From Quadrisphaera setariae (lineage in GTDB: Bacteria; Actinomycetota; Actinomycetes; Actinomycetales; Quadrisphaeraceae), in the NCBI RefSeq assembly GCF_008041935.1, contig NZ_VKAC01000004.1, positions 1-64,000 on the forward strand: DNA of 64,000 bases. The letters run 5' to 3'. The translations under genes and the position numbers were made by a program. The notes beneath the pieces are model-generated. The model was not told the DNA's origin, made no database searches, and saw nothing but the letters and a program-made list of their open reading frames with translations. Below, in pieces: positions 7,325 to 15,258 of the stretch (the first letter of the stretch is position 1; the number at the start of each line of letters is the position of its first letter).

Positions 7325-7872
7325 AGCACCGCCTCCTCGCTGGTCGTGGGGCTGGTCGTGGGGCTGGTCGTGGGGCCGGTGGCGCCGAGGCGCGCGCGCA
7401 GCGTGCCGAGGGCGCGGGAGGCCTGGCTCTTGACGGTGCCCTCGCTGCAGCCGAGGGCCTCAGCGACCTGCGCGACGGACTGGTCCTCCGCGTACCGCAG
7501 CAGCACCACCGCGCGCTGGCGGGGCGGGAGGGCGCGCACGGCCTCCAGCACCTGCTCGGCGGTCTCGCCGCCCGTGGTCGGGGCCGCAGCCGGGGAGGAT
7601 CGCTCGGGCAGCAGGTCGTGCACCACCTCCAGGCGCCGCCACGGCCGCCGGCCGTCGGACACGAGCACCCGCACCAGCGTCGTGCGGGCGTAGGCGGCGG
7701 GGTTGCCGTCGGAGCGCACGCGCGGCCAGGCCGCCCACAGGCGTTCGAGGGCCTCCTGGACGAGGTCGTCGGCGCGGTGCGCGTCGCGGCACCAGGCCCT
7801 GGCCAGGCGTCGGAGCCCGGGCGCGGCCGAGGTGGCGAACGCGTCGAAGGACGCCTCCAGGTCGGCGGTCAC
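7321..7872 (-). CDS. SigE-family ECF RNA polymerase sigma factor
   Basis: A 183-aa ECF sigma factor of the actinobacterial SigE family. Region 2 reads LRRLARAWCRDAHRADDLVQ followed by EALERLWAAWPRV; region 4 reads LPPRQRAVVLLRYAEDQSVA followed by QVAEALGCSEGTVKSQASRA, the promoter -35 recognition helix. The C-terminus carries a TSPTTSPTTS repeat encoded by three 12-bp direct repeats. Start GTG 7872 gives the family's usual N-terminus (TADLEASFDAF). The downstream membrane gene overlaps by 4 bp. A candidate ECF promoter at 7912-7940 would give autoregulation. Confidence 0.92.
   Translation of the reverse strand: MTADLEASFDAFATSAAPGLRRLARAWCRDAHRADDLVQEALERLWAAWPRVRSDGNPAAYARTTLVRVLVSDGRRPWRRLEVVHDLLPERSSPAAAPTTGGETAEQVLEAVRALPPRQRAVVLLRYAEDQSVAQVAEALGCSEGTVKSQASRALGTLRARLGATGPTTSPTTSPTTSEEAVL
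7339..7374. repeat. Three 12-bp tandem repeats in the sigma-factor C-terminus
   Basis: GCTGGTCGTGGG occurs three times in direct succession (7339-7350, 7351-7362, 7363-7374). The repeat is in frame and encodes the TSPT units at the end of the sigma factor. Copy number is likely to vary between strains without breaking the frame. Confidence 0.9.
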
Positions 7873-7911
7873 AGCACCCCCTCGGACTCCGTGCAGCAGC
7901 GTCACAGCAGT

Positions 7912-7940
7912 ACTACGCGTCGCGACCCCGCTGAGGTTGC
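7912..7940 (-). promoter_or_regulatory. Candidate ECF-type promoter of the sigma-factor operon
   Basis: Reverse strand: -35 GCAACC (7940-7935), a 17-bp spacer and -10 CGTAGT (7917-7912), 40 bp before the start codon at 7872. An AAC-containing -35 with a CGT-containing -10 is the general form of ECF promoters, which would mean autoregulation. Confidence 0.4.
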
Positions 7941-8029
7941 ACGAGGACGACGACGAGGAGAGCGCCAGCGCTGGAGACGGCTGGCGCGGCGCGCTGGCGC
8001 TGGCCCGCCGCGGTGCGCGACCCTCGGCC

Positions 8030-8398
8030 ATGACCACCGTCGACCACGTGAGGCCGGTGTCCGTGCGACGCCCGCGCGGGGGGTGGCGCTGGACGGCCGC
8101 GGGCACGGTCGCCTTCCCCGTGCTGTGGGCCCTGTCAGCGCTGCTCGTCGGATCGCTCGGCATGCACCCGGTCTGGGGGGCGGTGCACGTGGCCGTCCTG
8201 GGACTGGCGGTGTGCGTGGGCCTGGGCCACCGCTGGGCGTACACCGGCGTCGTGGTGCTCGGGTCGGCGGTGTTCGTGGACAGCGTCACGAACCCGGGGA
8301 TGCTCGCTGCCGCGGGCTGGGTCTTCGGGACGCTCTACCTGGCGATCGGCGTCGCGCTGCTGCTCGCGTCCCGCCGCGGCGCCAGCGCCAGGTCCTGA
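8030..8398 (+). CDS. Small four-helix membrane protein
   Basis: A 122-aa protein with a short basic N-terminus (RRPRGGWRWT) and four hydrophobic segments: TVAFPVLWALSALLVGSLG, WGAVHVAVLGLAVCVGLG, YTGVVVLGSAVFVDSV and MLAAAGWVFGTLYLAIGVAL. It is transcribed divergently from the sigma-factor operon. I do not recognise the family. An uncharacterised integral membrane protein is the safest call; ATG 8030 is the only plausible start. Confidence 0.65.
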   Translation: MTTVDHVRPVSVRRPRGGWRWTAAGTVAFPVLWALSALLVGSLGMHPVWGAVHVAVLGLAVCVGLGHRWAYTGVVVLGSAVFVDSVTNPGMLAAAGWVFGTLYLAIGVALLLASRRGASARS

Positions 8399-8474
8399 CG
8401 AACCATCAGGCTGCTGAGGCCGGACCTGGCCTCGAGACCCTGACGCTCCGACCCGACCTGGTACTGCGAGGCTG

Positions 8475-9707
8475 GTGCTCCCGCCACCGCGACCCTCGGG
8501 ACCCCCACTGGACAGCGACCGCCGGCACGCCGCACGCCCCCGCTCCGCGGGGTTCGCCGTCGCCTCGACAGCCCTCGTCCTCATCTTCGTCTCAGCCGGG
8601 ACGCCGATCCCGCTGTACAACCTCTACCGCGCCGAGGACGGGCTCTCCACCGCCGACCTCACCGTCGTCACCGCCGCCTACCTGGCCGCCGCCGCGCTGT
8701 CGCTGCTGGTGCTCGGTCGGCTGTCCGACCACCTCGGCCGCAAGGTCGTGGGCGTGGCGGCGCTGGTCTGCTCGGCGCTGGGCCTCGTCGTCCTGCTGGG
8801 GGTCGACGGCGTCGCGCCGCTGGCGGTCGGGCGGCTGCTGCAGGGACTCGCCACGGGGATGGCCTCCAGCGCGCTCGGTGCGCTGGTCGTCGACACCGCT
8901 CCGGAACGCCGCCGGTGGCTTCCCGCCGTGGTGACCAGCGCCGCTCCGACGCTCGGCATCCCGCTCGGCGCGCTGCTGTCCGGCGTGCTGGTCGACCACG
9001 CGCCAGCACCCCACCTGCTCGGCTACAGCACCGTGCTGGTGCTGCTCGCGGCGGTGGCCGTCGGCGTGGCGCTCGGCCCGGAGACGTCCACGCGCACGTC
9101 GGTGCGCGCGGCGCTCGGCTCGCTGCGGCCGCACGTCACGGTGCCGGCGGGGGCCGGCCGGCAGCTGGGTGCCGTCGCCGGGTTCATCCTCGCCACGTGG
9201 TCGCTCGGCGGCTTCTACCAGGCGTTCGGGCCCACCATCGCCGAGCAGCAGCTCGGCTCCAGCACGGCGCTGCTGGCAGCGGCCGTCTTCGCGTCCTTCA
9301 CGGTGCTGGCGGTGGTCGGCGGGCCGGTGTCCGCGCGGTTCCGCCCCGACCTGGCCCTGCGCTGGGGCGCGGTGGTCTACCTGCTGTGCGTGGGCGGGAT
9401 CCTCGCCGCACTGGCCGCCGCGGCCACGGGACCGTTCCTCGCCGCGAGCCTGGCCGCCGGCGTCGCCCAGGGCGTCGCGCAGACCGGCGGCATGCGCGCG
9501 CTGCTCGCCCGCACCGGCCCCGCCGACCGCGCGGGCGTGCTGTCCACGGTCTTCCTCGTCAGCTACAGCTGCGCCGCCGGTCCGAGCCTCGTGGCGGGCC
9601 GCCTGACGGACACCTCCACGCTGGTGCAGATCAGCGCCGGCTACGGAGCGCTCGCGGTGGCGGGCGTCGTCGTCGTCCTGCTGGTCGCCCGCCCGCCACG
9701 TCCGTGA
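8475..9707 (+). CDS. Major facilitator superfamily transporter
   Basis: A 410-aa, 12-helix MFS transporter. The cytoplasmic loop 2-3 signature LGRLSDHLGRKVVGV (G-x-L-x-D-x-x-G-R-K) and an LLQGLATGMASSALGALVVD segment are typical of drug/metabolite exporters of the DHA1 type. A proton-driven exporter is likely; substrate unknown. It starts at GTG 8475. It is monocistronic, followed by a convergent esterase gene, and no adjacent regulator is present. Confidence 0.88.
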   Translation: MLPPPRPSGPPLDSDRRHAARPRSAGFAVASTALVLIFVSAGTPIPLYNLYRAEDGLSTADLTVVTAAYLAAAALSLLVLGRLSDHLGRKVVGVAALVCSALGLVVLLGVDGVAPLAVGRLLQGLATGMASSALGALVVDTAPERRRWLPAVVTSAAPTLGIPLGALLSGVLVDHAPAPHLLGYSTVLVLLAAVAVGVALGPETSTRTSVRAALGSLRPHVTVPAGAGRQLGAVAGFILATWSLGGFYQAFGPTIAEQQLGSSTALLAAAVFASFTVLAVVGGPVSARFRPDLALRWGAVVYLLCVGGILAALAAAATGPFLAASLAAGVAQGVAQTGGMRALLARTGPADRAGVLSTVFLVSYSCAAGPSLVAGRLTDTSTLVQISAGYGALAVAGVVVVLLVARPPRP

Positions 9708-9890
9708 TGCCACCACTCGACCCGAGCGCGTGCTCCTCGTGGTCGAGGTGGTCTCACCCGGGTCGGAGACGACCGACCGCGTGGTCAGGCGCGACCAGTG
9801 CGTGAGGTGCTCACCACGGTCCTCAGGACCACTGCCCTGTCCGTGCTGGAGGTCGACCTCCGCCGTCTGTGGGCCGCTGGCTGCGGCTTC

Positions 9891-10832
9891 TCAGAGCTGC
9901 CGGCCGAGCTGGGAGTCCATCCACCGCAGCGTGGTCCAGTCCGCCTGCTGGTCGGCCTCGACGAAGAGCTTGAAGTCGTGGCCGAGCGGCTCGCGCTGGT
10001 AGGGGAAGTCGACGCCCTGCTGGGCGAACAGGTCCACCACCTGCTCCACGCGGTCGCCGTTGAGGTCACCGCCGACCAGCCGGACCTGCGGTCGCTCCGC
10101 CTCCACACCGGACAGGAACTCCAGGTAGGACTGCGGCTCGCGGCTCATCGCGCCGTCCACCGACCACACCGCGGCGAAGTCCGCCGGGTGCTCCACCCCG
10201 AACCGGAACGCGCCGTGGCCGCCCATCGACCAGCCCACCAGCAGCCGCTGCGCGGCACCGGGCTCCACGCGGTACGTCGACTCGACGTGGGGGATGAGGT
10301 CGTCGATGAAGTGCGTGTCGTACGCGCCCTCCCACCGGCCGTCCTCGTTGCTGTCCGGCGTGACGATGACGACGTCGCGCAGCGCCCCCGCCTCCACCGC
10401 CGCCCGCAGCCGCTCCGCCTCGGGCAGGAAGGTGGCGTTGGACTGGTCGCGGCCGTGCAGCGCGTAGAGCACGGGGTAGGTCCTGCACGCGGTGTAGTAG
10501 TCCGCCGGGAGGCTCACGCTGTACGGGACCGCCTCGCCGTCGGCGCCGGTCATCTCCGTGTCGAAGCGCAGGTCGCCCTGGGTCGAGCTGTCGCAGCCGG
10601 CTGACCCGCTGGGCGACGACGACGGCGGCCCCGCCACCGGCACCCCGCCCACGCTGACCCCGTCCTCGCCGCGCTGGCGGAGCTCGCGGACGGCCAGCGC
10701 CGCTGCCGCCACGAGCACCACCGCCACCGCGGCGGCGATCACGGCGGCGAGCTGCGTGCGCCGACGAGGGCTCGGAGAGGACGGGGAGGCTGCCACCCGA
10801 CGAGTCTGCGCCACGGAGATCGTTCCAGGCAC
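9891..10832 (-). CDS. Secreted or membrane-anchored esterase (enterochelin esterase/esterase D-like)
   Basis: A 313-aa alpha/beta hydrolase. The N-terminus has a basic stretch (RRRTQLAAVI) and a signal-anchor helix (AAAVAVVLVAAAALAV), then a Ser-rich linker and a hydrolase domain with YPVLYALHGRDQSN (oxyanion region), the nucleophile elbow LVGWSMGGHGAFRF (GxSxGG) and the likely catalytic His in EPLGHDFKLF. This resembles the enterochelin-esterase-like/antigen 85-like group. The natural substrate is unknown. It is monocistronic. Confidence 0.85.
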   Translation of the reverse strand: MPGTISVAQTRRVAASPSSPSPRRRTQLAAVIAAAVAVVLVAAAALAVRELRQRGEDGVSVGGVPVAGPPSSSPSGSAGCDSSTQGDLRFDTEMTGADGEAVPYSVSLPADYYTACRTYPVLYALHGRDQSNATFLPEAERLRAAVEAGALRDVVIVTPDSNEDGRWEGAYDTHFIDDLIPHVESTYRVEPGAAQRLLVGWSMGGHGAFRFGVEHPADFAAVWSVDGAMSREPQSYLEFLSGVEAERPQVRLVGGDLNGDRVEQVVDLFAQQGVDFPYQREPLGHDFKLFVEADQQADWTTLRWMDSQLGRQL

Positions 10833-10896
10833 CTCGCAGACCGCCGATCGGGCGCCTTCGCCCCCGCGCGCCGCGGGTGGCGCGGGACAGCTGCTC

Positions 10897-11439
10897 TCAG
10901 GCGGCCCCGACCTCAGCCTGGAGGGCCCGGACGACGTCGGCGAGCACGCCGGAGCTCAGCAGCCCCGGTCCCAGCGGACCGGCGGAGTCCGCGCCGAGAG
11001 CCGGCAGCTGCCGCAGCGCGGCCCGCACCTGCGGGTCCAGGAGCGCCACCTGCGCGACGACCTCCCGCTCCAGCGCTCCCGCGCGGTCAGCGGCAGGTGC
11101 TGCCAGCGACGCCGCCTTCGCGGCGTAGGCGGCGGCCCCCAGCGCGTGCGCGCCCATGTGCGCCACGCCGCTGGCCTGACCCGCGGCCCAGGCGGCGGCC
11201 TTCGCGGCCGGTGAGGTCACCGCGCTCGCGGCCCGCCCGGCGACCAGGCGTCGCCTGATCTCGCCCGCGGCGTCGAGGTCTCCACGGCTGAACGCGCGGG
11301 CCCGGGCGATCCCGTCCCGGGGGCGTCCGTCGTCGGGGGCCTCGGCGGTGAACAGGGGCAGTGCGCGCTCCGCGCAGTCCGCCGCCCATGCGGCCACGCA
11401 CCGGCGGTCCGCCTCGCTGAGGGTCTGCGGTGACACCAC
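10897..11439 (-). CDS. Imm5-like immunity-family protein
   Basis: A 180-aa Ala-rich helical protein with a conserved N-terminus, LSEADRRCVAAWAADCAERA and LPLFTAEAPDDGRPRDGIAR, and a later GVAHMGAHALGAAAYAAKAA segment. These features recall actinobacterial proteins described as putative immunity proteins (Imm5-like), sometimes mislabelled exonuclease. No toxin gene is next to it, so an immunity role is not supported here by context. Start is one of two tandem GTG codons at 11439 and 11436. Confidence 0.65.
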   Translation of the reverse strand: MVSPQTLSEADRRCVAAWAADCAERALPLFTAEAPDDGRPRDGIARARAFSRGDLDAAGEIRRRLVAGRAASAVTSPAAKAAAWAAGQASGVAHMGAHALGAAAYAAKAASLAAPAADRAGALEREVVAQVALLDPQVRAALRQLPALGADSAGPLGPGLLSSGVLADVVRALQAEVGAA

Positions 11440-11514
11440 GCGAGCACCTTCCCACGCGTCCGCCCCATCACCGGCAGCGCACGTGCGGCGTACTCGCGAG
11501 GTGCAGTGGGCCGG

Positions 11515-12321
11515 TCAGGCGGGGAGCGGACCGCCGCGCGCGTCGAGCAGGGCGTGCAGCACCGCCAGCTCGCTGGTCTGCGAGCTGACGATCGCCTGGG
11601 CGAGCGAGCGCTCGGCGGTGTCGGACTCGGGGAAGAGGTCGAGCGCGACCTGAGCCATCTCCACGCCGGCCTCGTGGTGGGGGATCATCAGCTGCAGGTA
11701 GAGCCGTTCGGCGTCGGTGCCCCGAGCGGCCTGCAGCCTGGCGAGCTGGTCGGAGGTGGCCATGCCGGGCATGGAGTCCACGCCGCTGGCTCCGGCGCTC
11801 GGGCCCGCACCCCCGTGGTCCATCCCGTGCATGCCGCTCATGCCGTTCATGCCGTCTCCAGCACGAGCCATCCACGTCATCACCGGCTGCGACCCGGTCT
11901 GCGGCAGCCCCCACAGCTCCAGCCAGCCGTGCATCTGACCCGCCTGCTGCTGCTGGGTGAGCAGGACGTCGGTGGCCAGCTGCCGGACCTCGGCGTCGTC
12001 GGTGGCGCCCAGCACGGACAGCGACATCGTCACCGCCTGCCGGTGGTGCGCCTGCATGTCACGGGCGAAGCCCGCCTCGACGGACGTGTCGGTCGGCACC
12101 GCGAGCGACGCCCCCGCCGTCGGGCCGGCGGGGGCGCGAGCCAGCAGGAACACCCCGAGCACCACCACCGCAGCCAGCGCCACGGCGACGAAGACCGCCA
12201 GCGCGGTGAGCACGGGTGGTCGCCCTGCCCCCGCAGGACGCTCCGCGGCGACGTCGTCGAACGGGTCGTCGCCGCGCCCGTCGTCGTCGCCGTCAGGAAG
12301 GCTCTGCGGGGGGTGGCTCAC
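11515..12321 (-). CDS. DUF305 membrane-anchored metal-associated protein
   Basis: A 268-aa protein with an acidic N-terminus, one transmembrane helix (VLTALAVFVAVALAAVVVLG) and two DUF305 His-rich motifs: MQAHHRQAVTMS and LMIPHHEAGVEMAQ. Between them is a Met/His-rich stretch, GMNGMSGMHGMDHGG, that could bind copper. DUF305 proteins such as cyanobacterial CopM bind copper in the periplasm. GTG 12321 overlaps the stop of the DUF3105 gene as GTGA, the usual actinobacterial pairing. A role in extracytoplasmic copper handling is inference. Confidence 0.88.
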   Translation of the reverse strand: MSHPPQSLPDGDDDGRGDDPFDDVAAERPAGAGRPPVLTALAVFVAVALAAVVVLGVFLLARAPAGPTAGASLAVPTDTSVEAGFARDMQAHHRQAVTMSLSVLGATDDAEVRQLATDVLLTQQQQAGQMHGWLELWGLPQTGSQPVMTWMARAGDGMNGMSGMHGMDHGGAGPSAGASGVDSMPGMATSDQLARLQAARGTDAERLYLQLMIPHHEAGVEMAQVALDLFPESDTAERSLAQAIVSSQTSELAVLHALLDARGGPLPA

Positions 12322-12983
12322 GCGGGCGTGCCCACCCCGCCGCTGCACGGGGCACCGGGCTCGGGGGTCTGCGGGCCCTGGACGTACTTGCGCAGGAACA
12401 GCGCCAGGCGCGGGTCGTCGGCGCTGGACAGCTGCAGCTGCTCGCCCCACGCGCTGGCGACCACGGGGCTCGGCACCCCGGCGTACGGGCTGAGCAGCGT
12501 GTAGTCGCTCACCGAGACGGCCTCGCGCAGCGTGGCCACCTGGTCGGCGGGCAGCGACGGGTCGTAGGTGACCCACACCGCGCCGTGCTCGAGGGAGTGG
12601 ACGGCGTTGCGGTCGGCCACCTGCGCCTGGTCGGTGTAGACGCCGCAGTTCTGCCACACCGCGTCGTGGTTCCCGCCCACCGGGGGCAGCGGGTCGTACG
12701 TGACGGGGGTGGTGACGTGCTCGCGGCCGAGGTCCTTGCCGTACGTCCCGCCGAACTCCTGCACGCCCTCGATCGGCTTGGCCGCCTCCGCCGCGACCGC
12801 AGCGTCCTTGCGCTGGTCGACGACGATGACCGTCGCCACCGCCCCCACGACGACGGCGACAGCCCCCGCCGTCAGGGAGATGACGAGCGTGCGGTGCCGC
12901 TTCTCGCGGCGCTCGGCCTCCTTGCGGGCAGCGGCGGCTCGTGCGGCGCGCTCGGCGCGGTCGATCTTCTTGGCTTCGGCCAC
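12318..12983 (-). CDS. DUF3105 membrane-anchored protein
   Basis: A 221-aa protein. A highly charged N-terminal helix (RAERAARAAAARKEAERREK) precedes a transmembrane segment (ISLTAGAVAVVVGAVATVIV). The extracytoplasmic DUF3105 domain has the conserved PPVGGNHDAVWQNCGVY and VHSLEHGAVWVTYDP. Conserved His and Cys residues suggest metal or redox chemistry, but the function is unknown. It is first in a two-gene operon with DUF305. Confidence 0.88.
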   Translation of the reverse strand: MAEAKKIDRAERAARAAAARKEAERREKRHRTLVISLTAGAVAVVVGAVATVIVVDQRKDAAVAAEAAKPIEGVQEFGGTYGKDLGREHVTTPVTYDPLPPVGGNHDAVWQNCGVYTDQAQVADRNAVHSLEHGAVWVTYDPSLPADQVATLREAVSVSDYTLLSPYAGVPSPVVASAWGEQLQLSSADDPRLALFLRKYVQGPQTPEPGAPCSGGVGTPA

Positions 12984-13034
12984 ACCACCGATCGTCGCAC
13001 GGCGTCAGCGCACGTCACGGCAGGTCACGGCGGG

Positions 13035-15209
13035 TCACCGCGGTCTGGCCTGCACGTGCAGCAGGACGGCTGTCCACCGCGTGGGCAGCGTCACAGCCAG
13101 CGCACCCCCGGGCGCCTGCGCGGTGGAGGCGTCGCTGGAGCGCGGGAAGACCACCGAGGCCGATGCGGGGTCGAGCCCGCCGGGCAGCGCGAGCTCGGCC
13201 GTCGCGTCGTCGTCGTCCCTCCTCCACACCGCCAGCAGTGCGCTGCCGCGGGCGGCGTCGTGCAGGCCGTGCGCCACCCAGCCGTCCTCCCAGCCGGGCA
13301 GTCCCAGCGGCCAGAAGGCCGTCGAGGCGGGGATGCTCGCCCGGTGCGCCTTGTAGGCGGTGACCGCCTCCGCCACCAGCGCCTTCTGGTGCGCGTCCAT
13401 GTGGTCCAGGTGCCCGGACAGGTGCACGCGTCCGAGCAGCGGGGCGACCAGGGTGAAGGCGATCTCGTCGTCGGTGTGGCCGGGCTGGGGGTAGGCCCAG
13501 CTGGCGGCCTGCTCGGGGAGCACGGACGTGGCCGCGGCGGCGGCGATGGGCGGGTAGCGGCGCAGGTCCTGCTGGTCGGAGGTCGACTGCACCTGCGCCC
13601 GTGACATGACGGCGTGGTCGACGCGCATCCCGCCGGAGGCGCAGCTCTCCAGCACGAGGGTCGGGTGCCGGTCGAGCACCCCGTCGAGCCAGGCCAGGTG
13701 CGCCCGCTGGTGGCCGAGCAGCCCCTCGCCGGGGGAGGTGGCCTCGCGGTCGGTGCCGGAGCCGATGTCGATGTTGTGGTCGAGCTTGAAGTAGCCCACG
13801 CCGTGCTCGAGCACCAGCCTGTCGACGACGCCGTCCAGGTGCGCACGGGCTGCGGGGTGGCGCAGGTCGAGCTGGTAGCGGCCGTGCTCGACCAGCCGGC
13901 GACCCCGACGGCTGAAGAAGGCCGCCTCGGGCAGCTGGTCGGCCAGGGGGCTGCGGACGCCGATGACCTCGGGCTCCAGCCACAGGCCCGGCACCATGCC
14001 CGCGGCGCGGATGGCGTCCAGCACCTCGTCGACGCCGCCCGGGAAGCGGTCCGCGGCGGGCTCCCACGCGCCGACCCCGTCCCACCAGTCCTCGCCGACG
14101 CCGCCGTACCAGCCCGCGTCGATGCAGAAGACCTCCGCGCCCGCCTCGGCCGCGGCGGCCACCAGCGGCAGCAGCTTCGCCGTGGTCGGGTCCCCCATGA
14201 GGGTGTTCATGTAGTCGTTGAAGATCACCGGCAGGCCGGCGGTGTCGGGATGGGGGCGGCGCGTGGCGCGGCGAGCGGCGGTGAGCTCGGCGAAGGCGCC
14301 GGTGACACCGCCGGCGGAGACGGCCAGCGTCACGGGCACCGTGGTGAACGACTCCCCGGGCGCCAGCTCGGTGGACCACTGGTGCTGCGCGTCGGTGGGG
14401 CCGAGCGCCGACAGGTACGCACCGTCGGCGCGCTCGCCGACCTGCCAGTGCCAGCCCCCGGAGGACTCCACCTGCCACGCCAGCGCGAGGTCGGTGACCG
14501 GGTCGTGCAGGACGCCCACCGGCAGCGAGCCGTCGGTGGACCAGTTGCCGTGCGAGCCGCGCTCGAACGCGCCGCGCGGGTCGTGCTGGTGGACGGCGCG
14601 GTGCAGGTCGGGCAGCACCTCGCGCACCCCGGCGGAGGTCCAGCGGTTCTCGGCCAGCCAGTCGTTGTCCGCCCAGTGCAGCCGCAGCCGCTCCAGCGGT
14701 GCGCCCGGCAGCAGGCCCGCGAGCACGAGGCTGGTGACCCAGGCGACCTCGACCGCGTCCTCGCCGGTGTTGGTCAGCGTGGTGCGGGATCGGACCGCGC
14801 GGGCGCCCGGCAGCGCCTCGAACACCGTGCGCACGGCCAGCCCGGTGGGGCGGTGGAGGCTGTCGAGCGCCAGTGCGCAGGCGCCGTCGAGGGTCTCGGA
14901 GCCTGCGAGGAGGAGGCTCGGCGTGGTCGCGCTGTCGGCGTAGCGGCGCGCCGACCAGCTGCGTCCCAGCCCCACCAGGCCGACCTCCGCGGGGGGCAAC
15001 GGGGCCTCGGGGTGGGCGACGGCGGTGCCGCCGAGGTCGAGGCGGGCGATGCGGGCCACGCCGTCGGCGTCGGTGCCGACGGTGAGGGTGAGGTCTCCAG
15101 CGGCCCAGGTCAGGGGCGCGGAAGAGCTGTCGGTGCTCGCTCGGAGGACGGCGCTCGCGCTGCTCTGCGCGACGCGCTCCGATGACGAACCGGTCACGGT
15201 GCTTGCCAT
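13035..15209 (-). CDS. GH36 alpha-galactosidase
   Basis: A 724-aa glycoside hydrolase family 36 enzyme that removes terminal alpha-galactose from raffinose-type sugars or melibiose. It has an N-terminal beta-sandwich (about 1-320), a catalytic barrel with IFNDYMNTLMGDPTTAKLLP, IDAGWYGGVGEDWWDGVGAW and LEPEVI, the nucleophile Asp477 in YFKLDHNIDI and the acid/base Asp531 in ESCASGGMRVDHA. No signal peptide, so it acts on imported sugar. ATG 15209 is 10 bp from a LacI operator half. It is divergent from the LacI gene and the ABC importer. Confidence 0.92.
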   Translation of the reverse strand: MASTVTGSSSERVAQSSASAVLRASTDSSSAPLTWAAGDLTLTVGTDADGVARIARLDLGGTAVAHPEAPLPPAEVGLVGLGRSWSARRYADSATTPSLLLAGSETLDGACALALDSLHRPTGLAVRTVFEALPGARAVRSRTTLTNTGEDAVEVAWVTSLVLAGLLPGAPLERLRLHWADNDWLAENRWTSAGVREVLPDLHRAVHQHDPRGAFERGSHGNWSTDGSLPVGVLHDPVTDLALAWQVESSGGWHWQVGERADGAYLSALGPTDAQHQWSTELAPGESFTTVPVTLAVSAGGVTGAFAELTAARRATRRPHPDTAGLPVIFNDYMNTLMGDPTTAKLLPLVAAAAEAGAEVFCIDAGWYGGVGEDWWDGVGAWEPAADRFPGGVDEVLDAIRAAGMVPGLWLEPEVIGVRSPLADQLPEAAFFSRRGRRLVEHGRYQLDLRHPAARAHLDGVVDRLVLEHGVGYFKLDHNIDIGSGTDREATSPGEGLLGHQRAHLAWLDGVLDRHPTLVLESCASGGMRVDHAVMSRAQVQSTSDQQDLRRYPPIAAAAATSVLPEQAASWAYPQPGHTDDEIAFTLVAPLLGRVHLSGHLDHMDAHQKALVAEAVTAYKAHRASIPASTAFWPLGLPGWEDGWVAHGLHDAARGSALLAVWRRDDDDATAELALPGGLDPASASVVFPRSSDASTAQAPGGALAVTLPTRWTAVLLHVQARPR

Positions 15210-15217
15210 GACGGGGA

Positions 15218-15258
15218 TGTTACCGGTTACATTCCTCTCGTGGTTGTAACCGGTAACA
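15218..15258. promoter_or_regulatory. Paired LacI-family operators over both divergent start sites
   Basis: TGTTACCGGTTAC (15218-15230) and its exact reverse complement GTAACCGGTAACA (15246-15258) are 15 bp apart; each is itself an imperfect palindrome centred on CCGG, typical of LacI-family sites. The left site is 9 bp before the GH36 start. The right site lies inside the first codons of the LacI gene. Confidence 0.85.

Noticed and set aside
9708-9890. 183-bp gap between the MFS and esterase genes examined for a small gene or RNA
   Set aside because: No frame with a credible start, no strong hairpin and no similarity recognised; treated as a convergent spacer.
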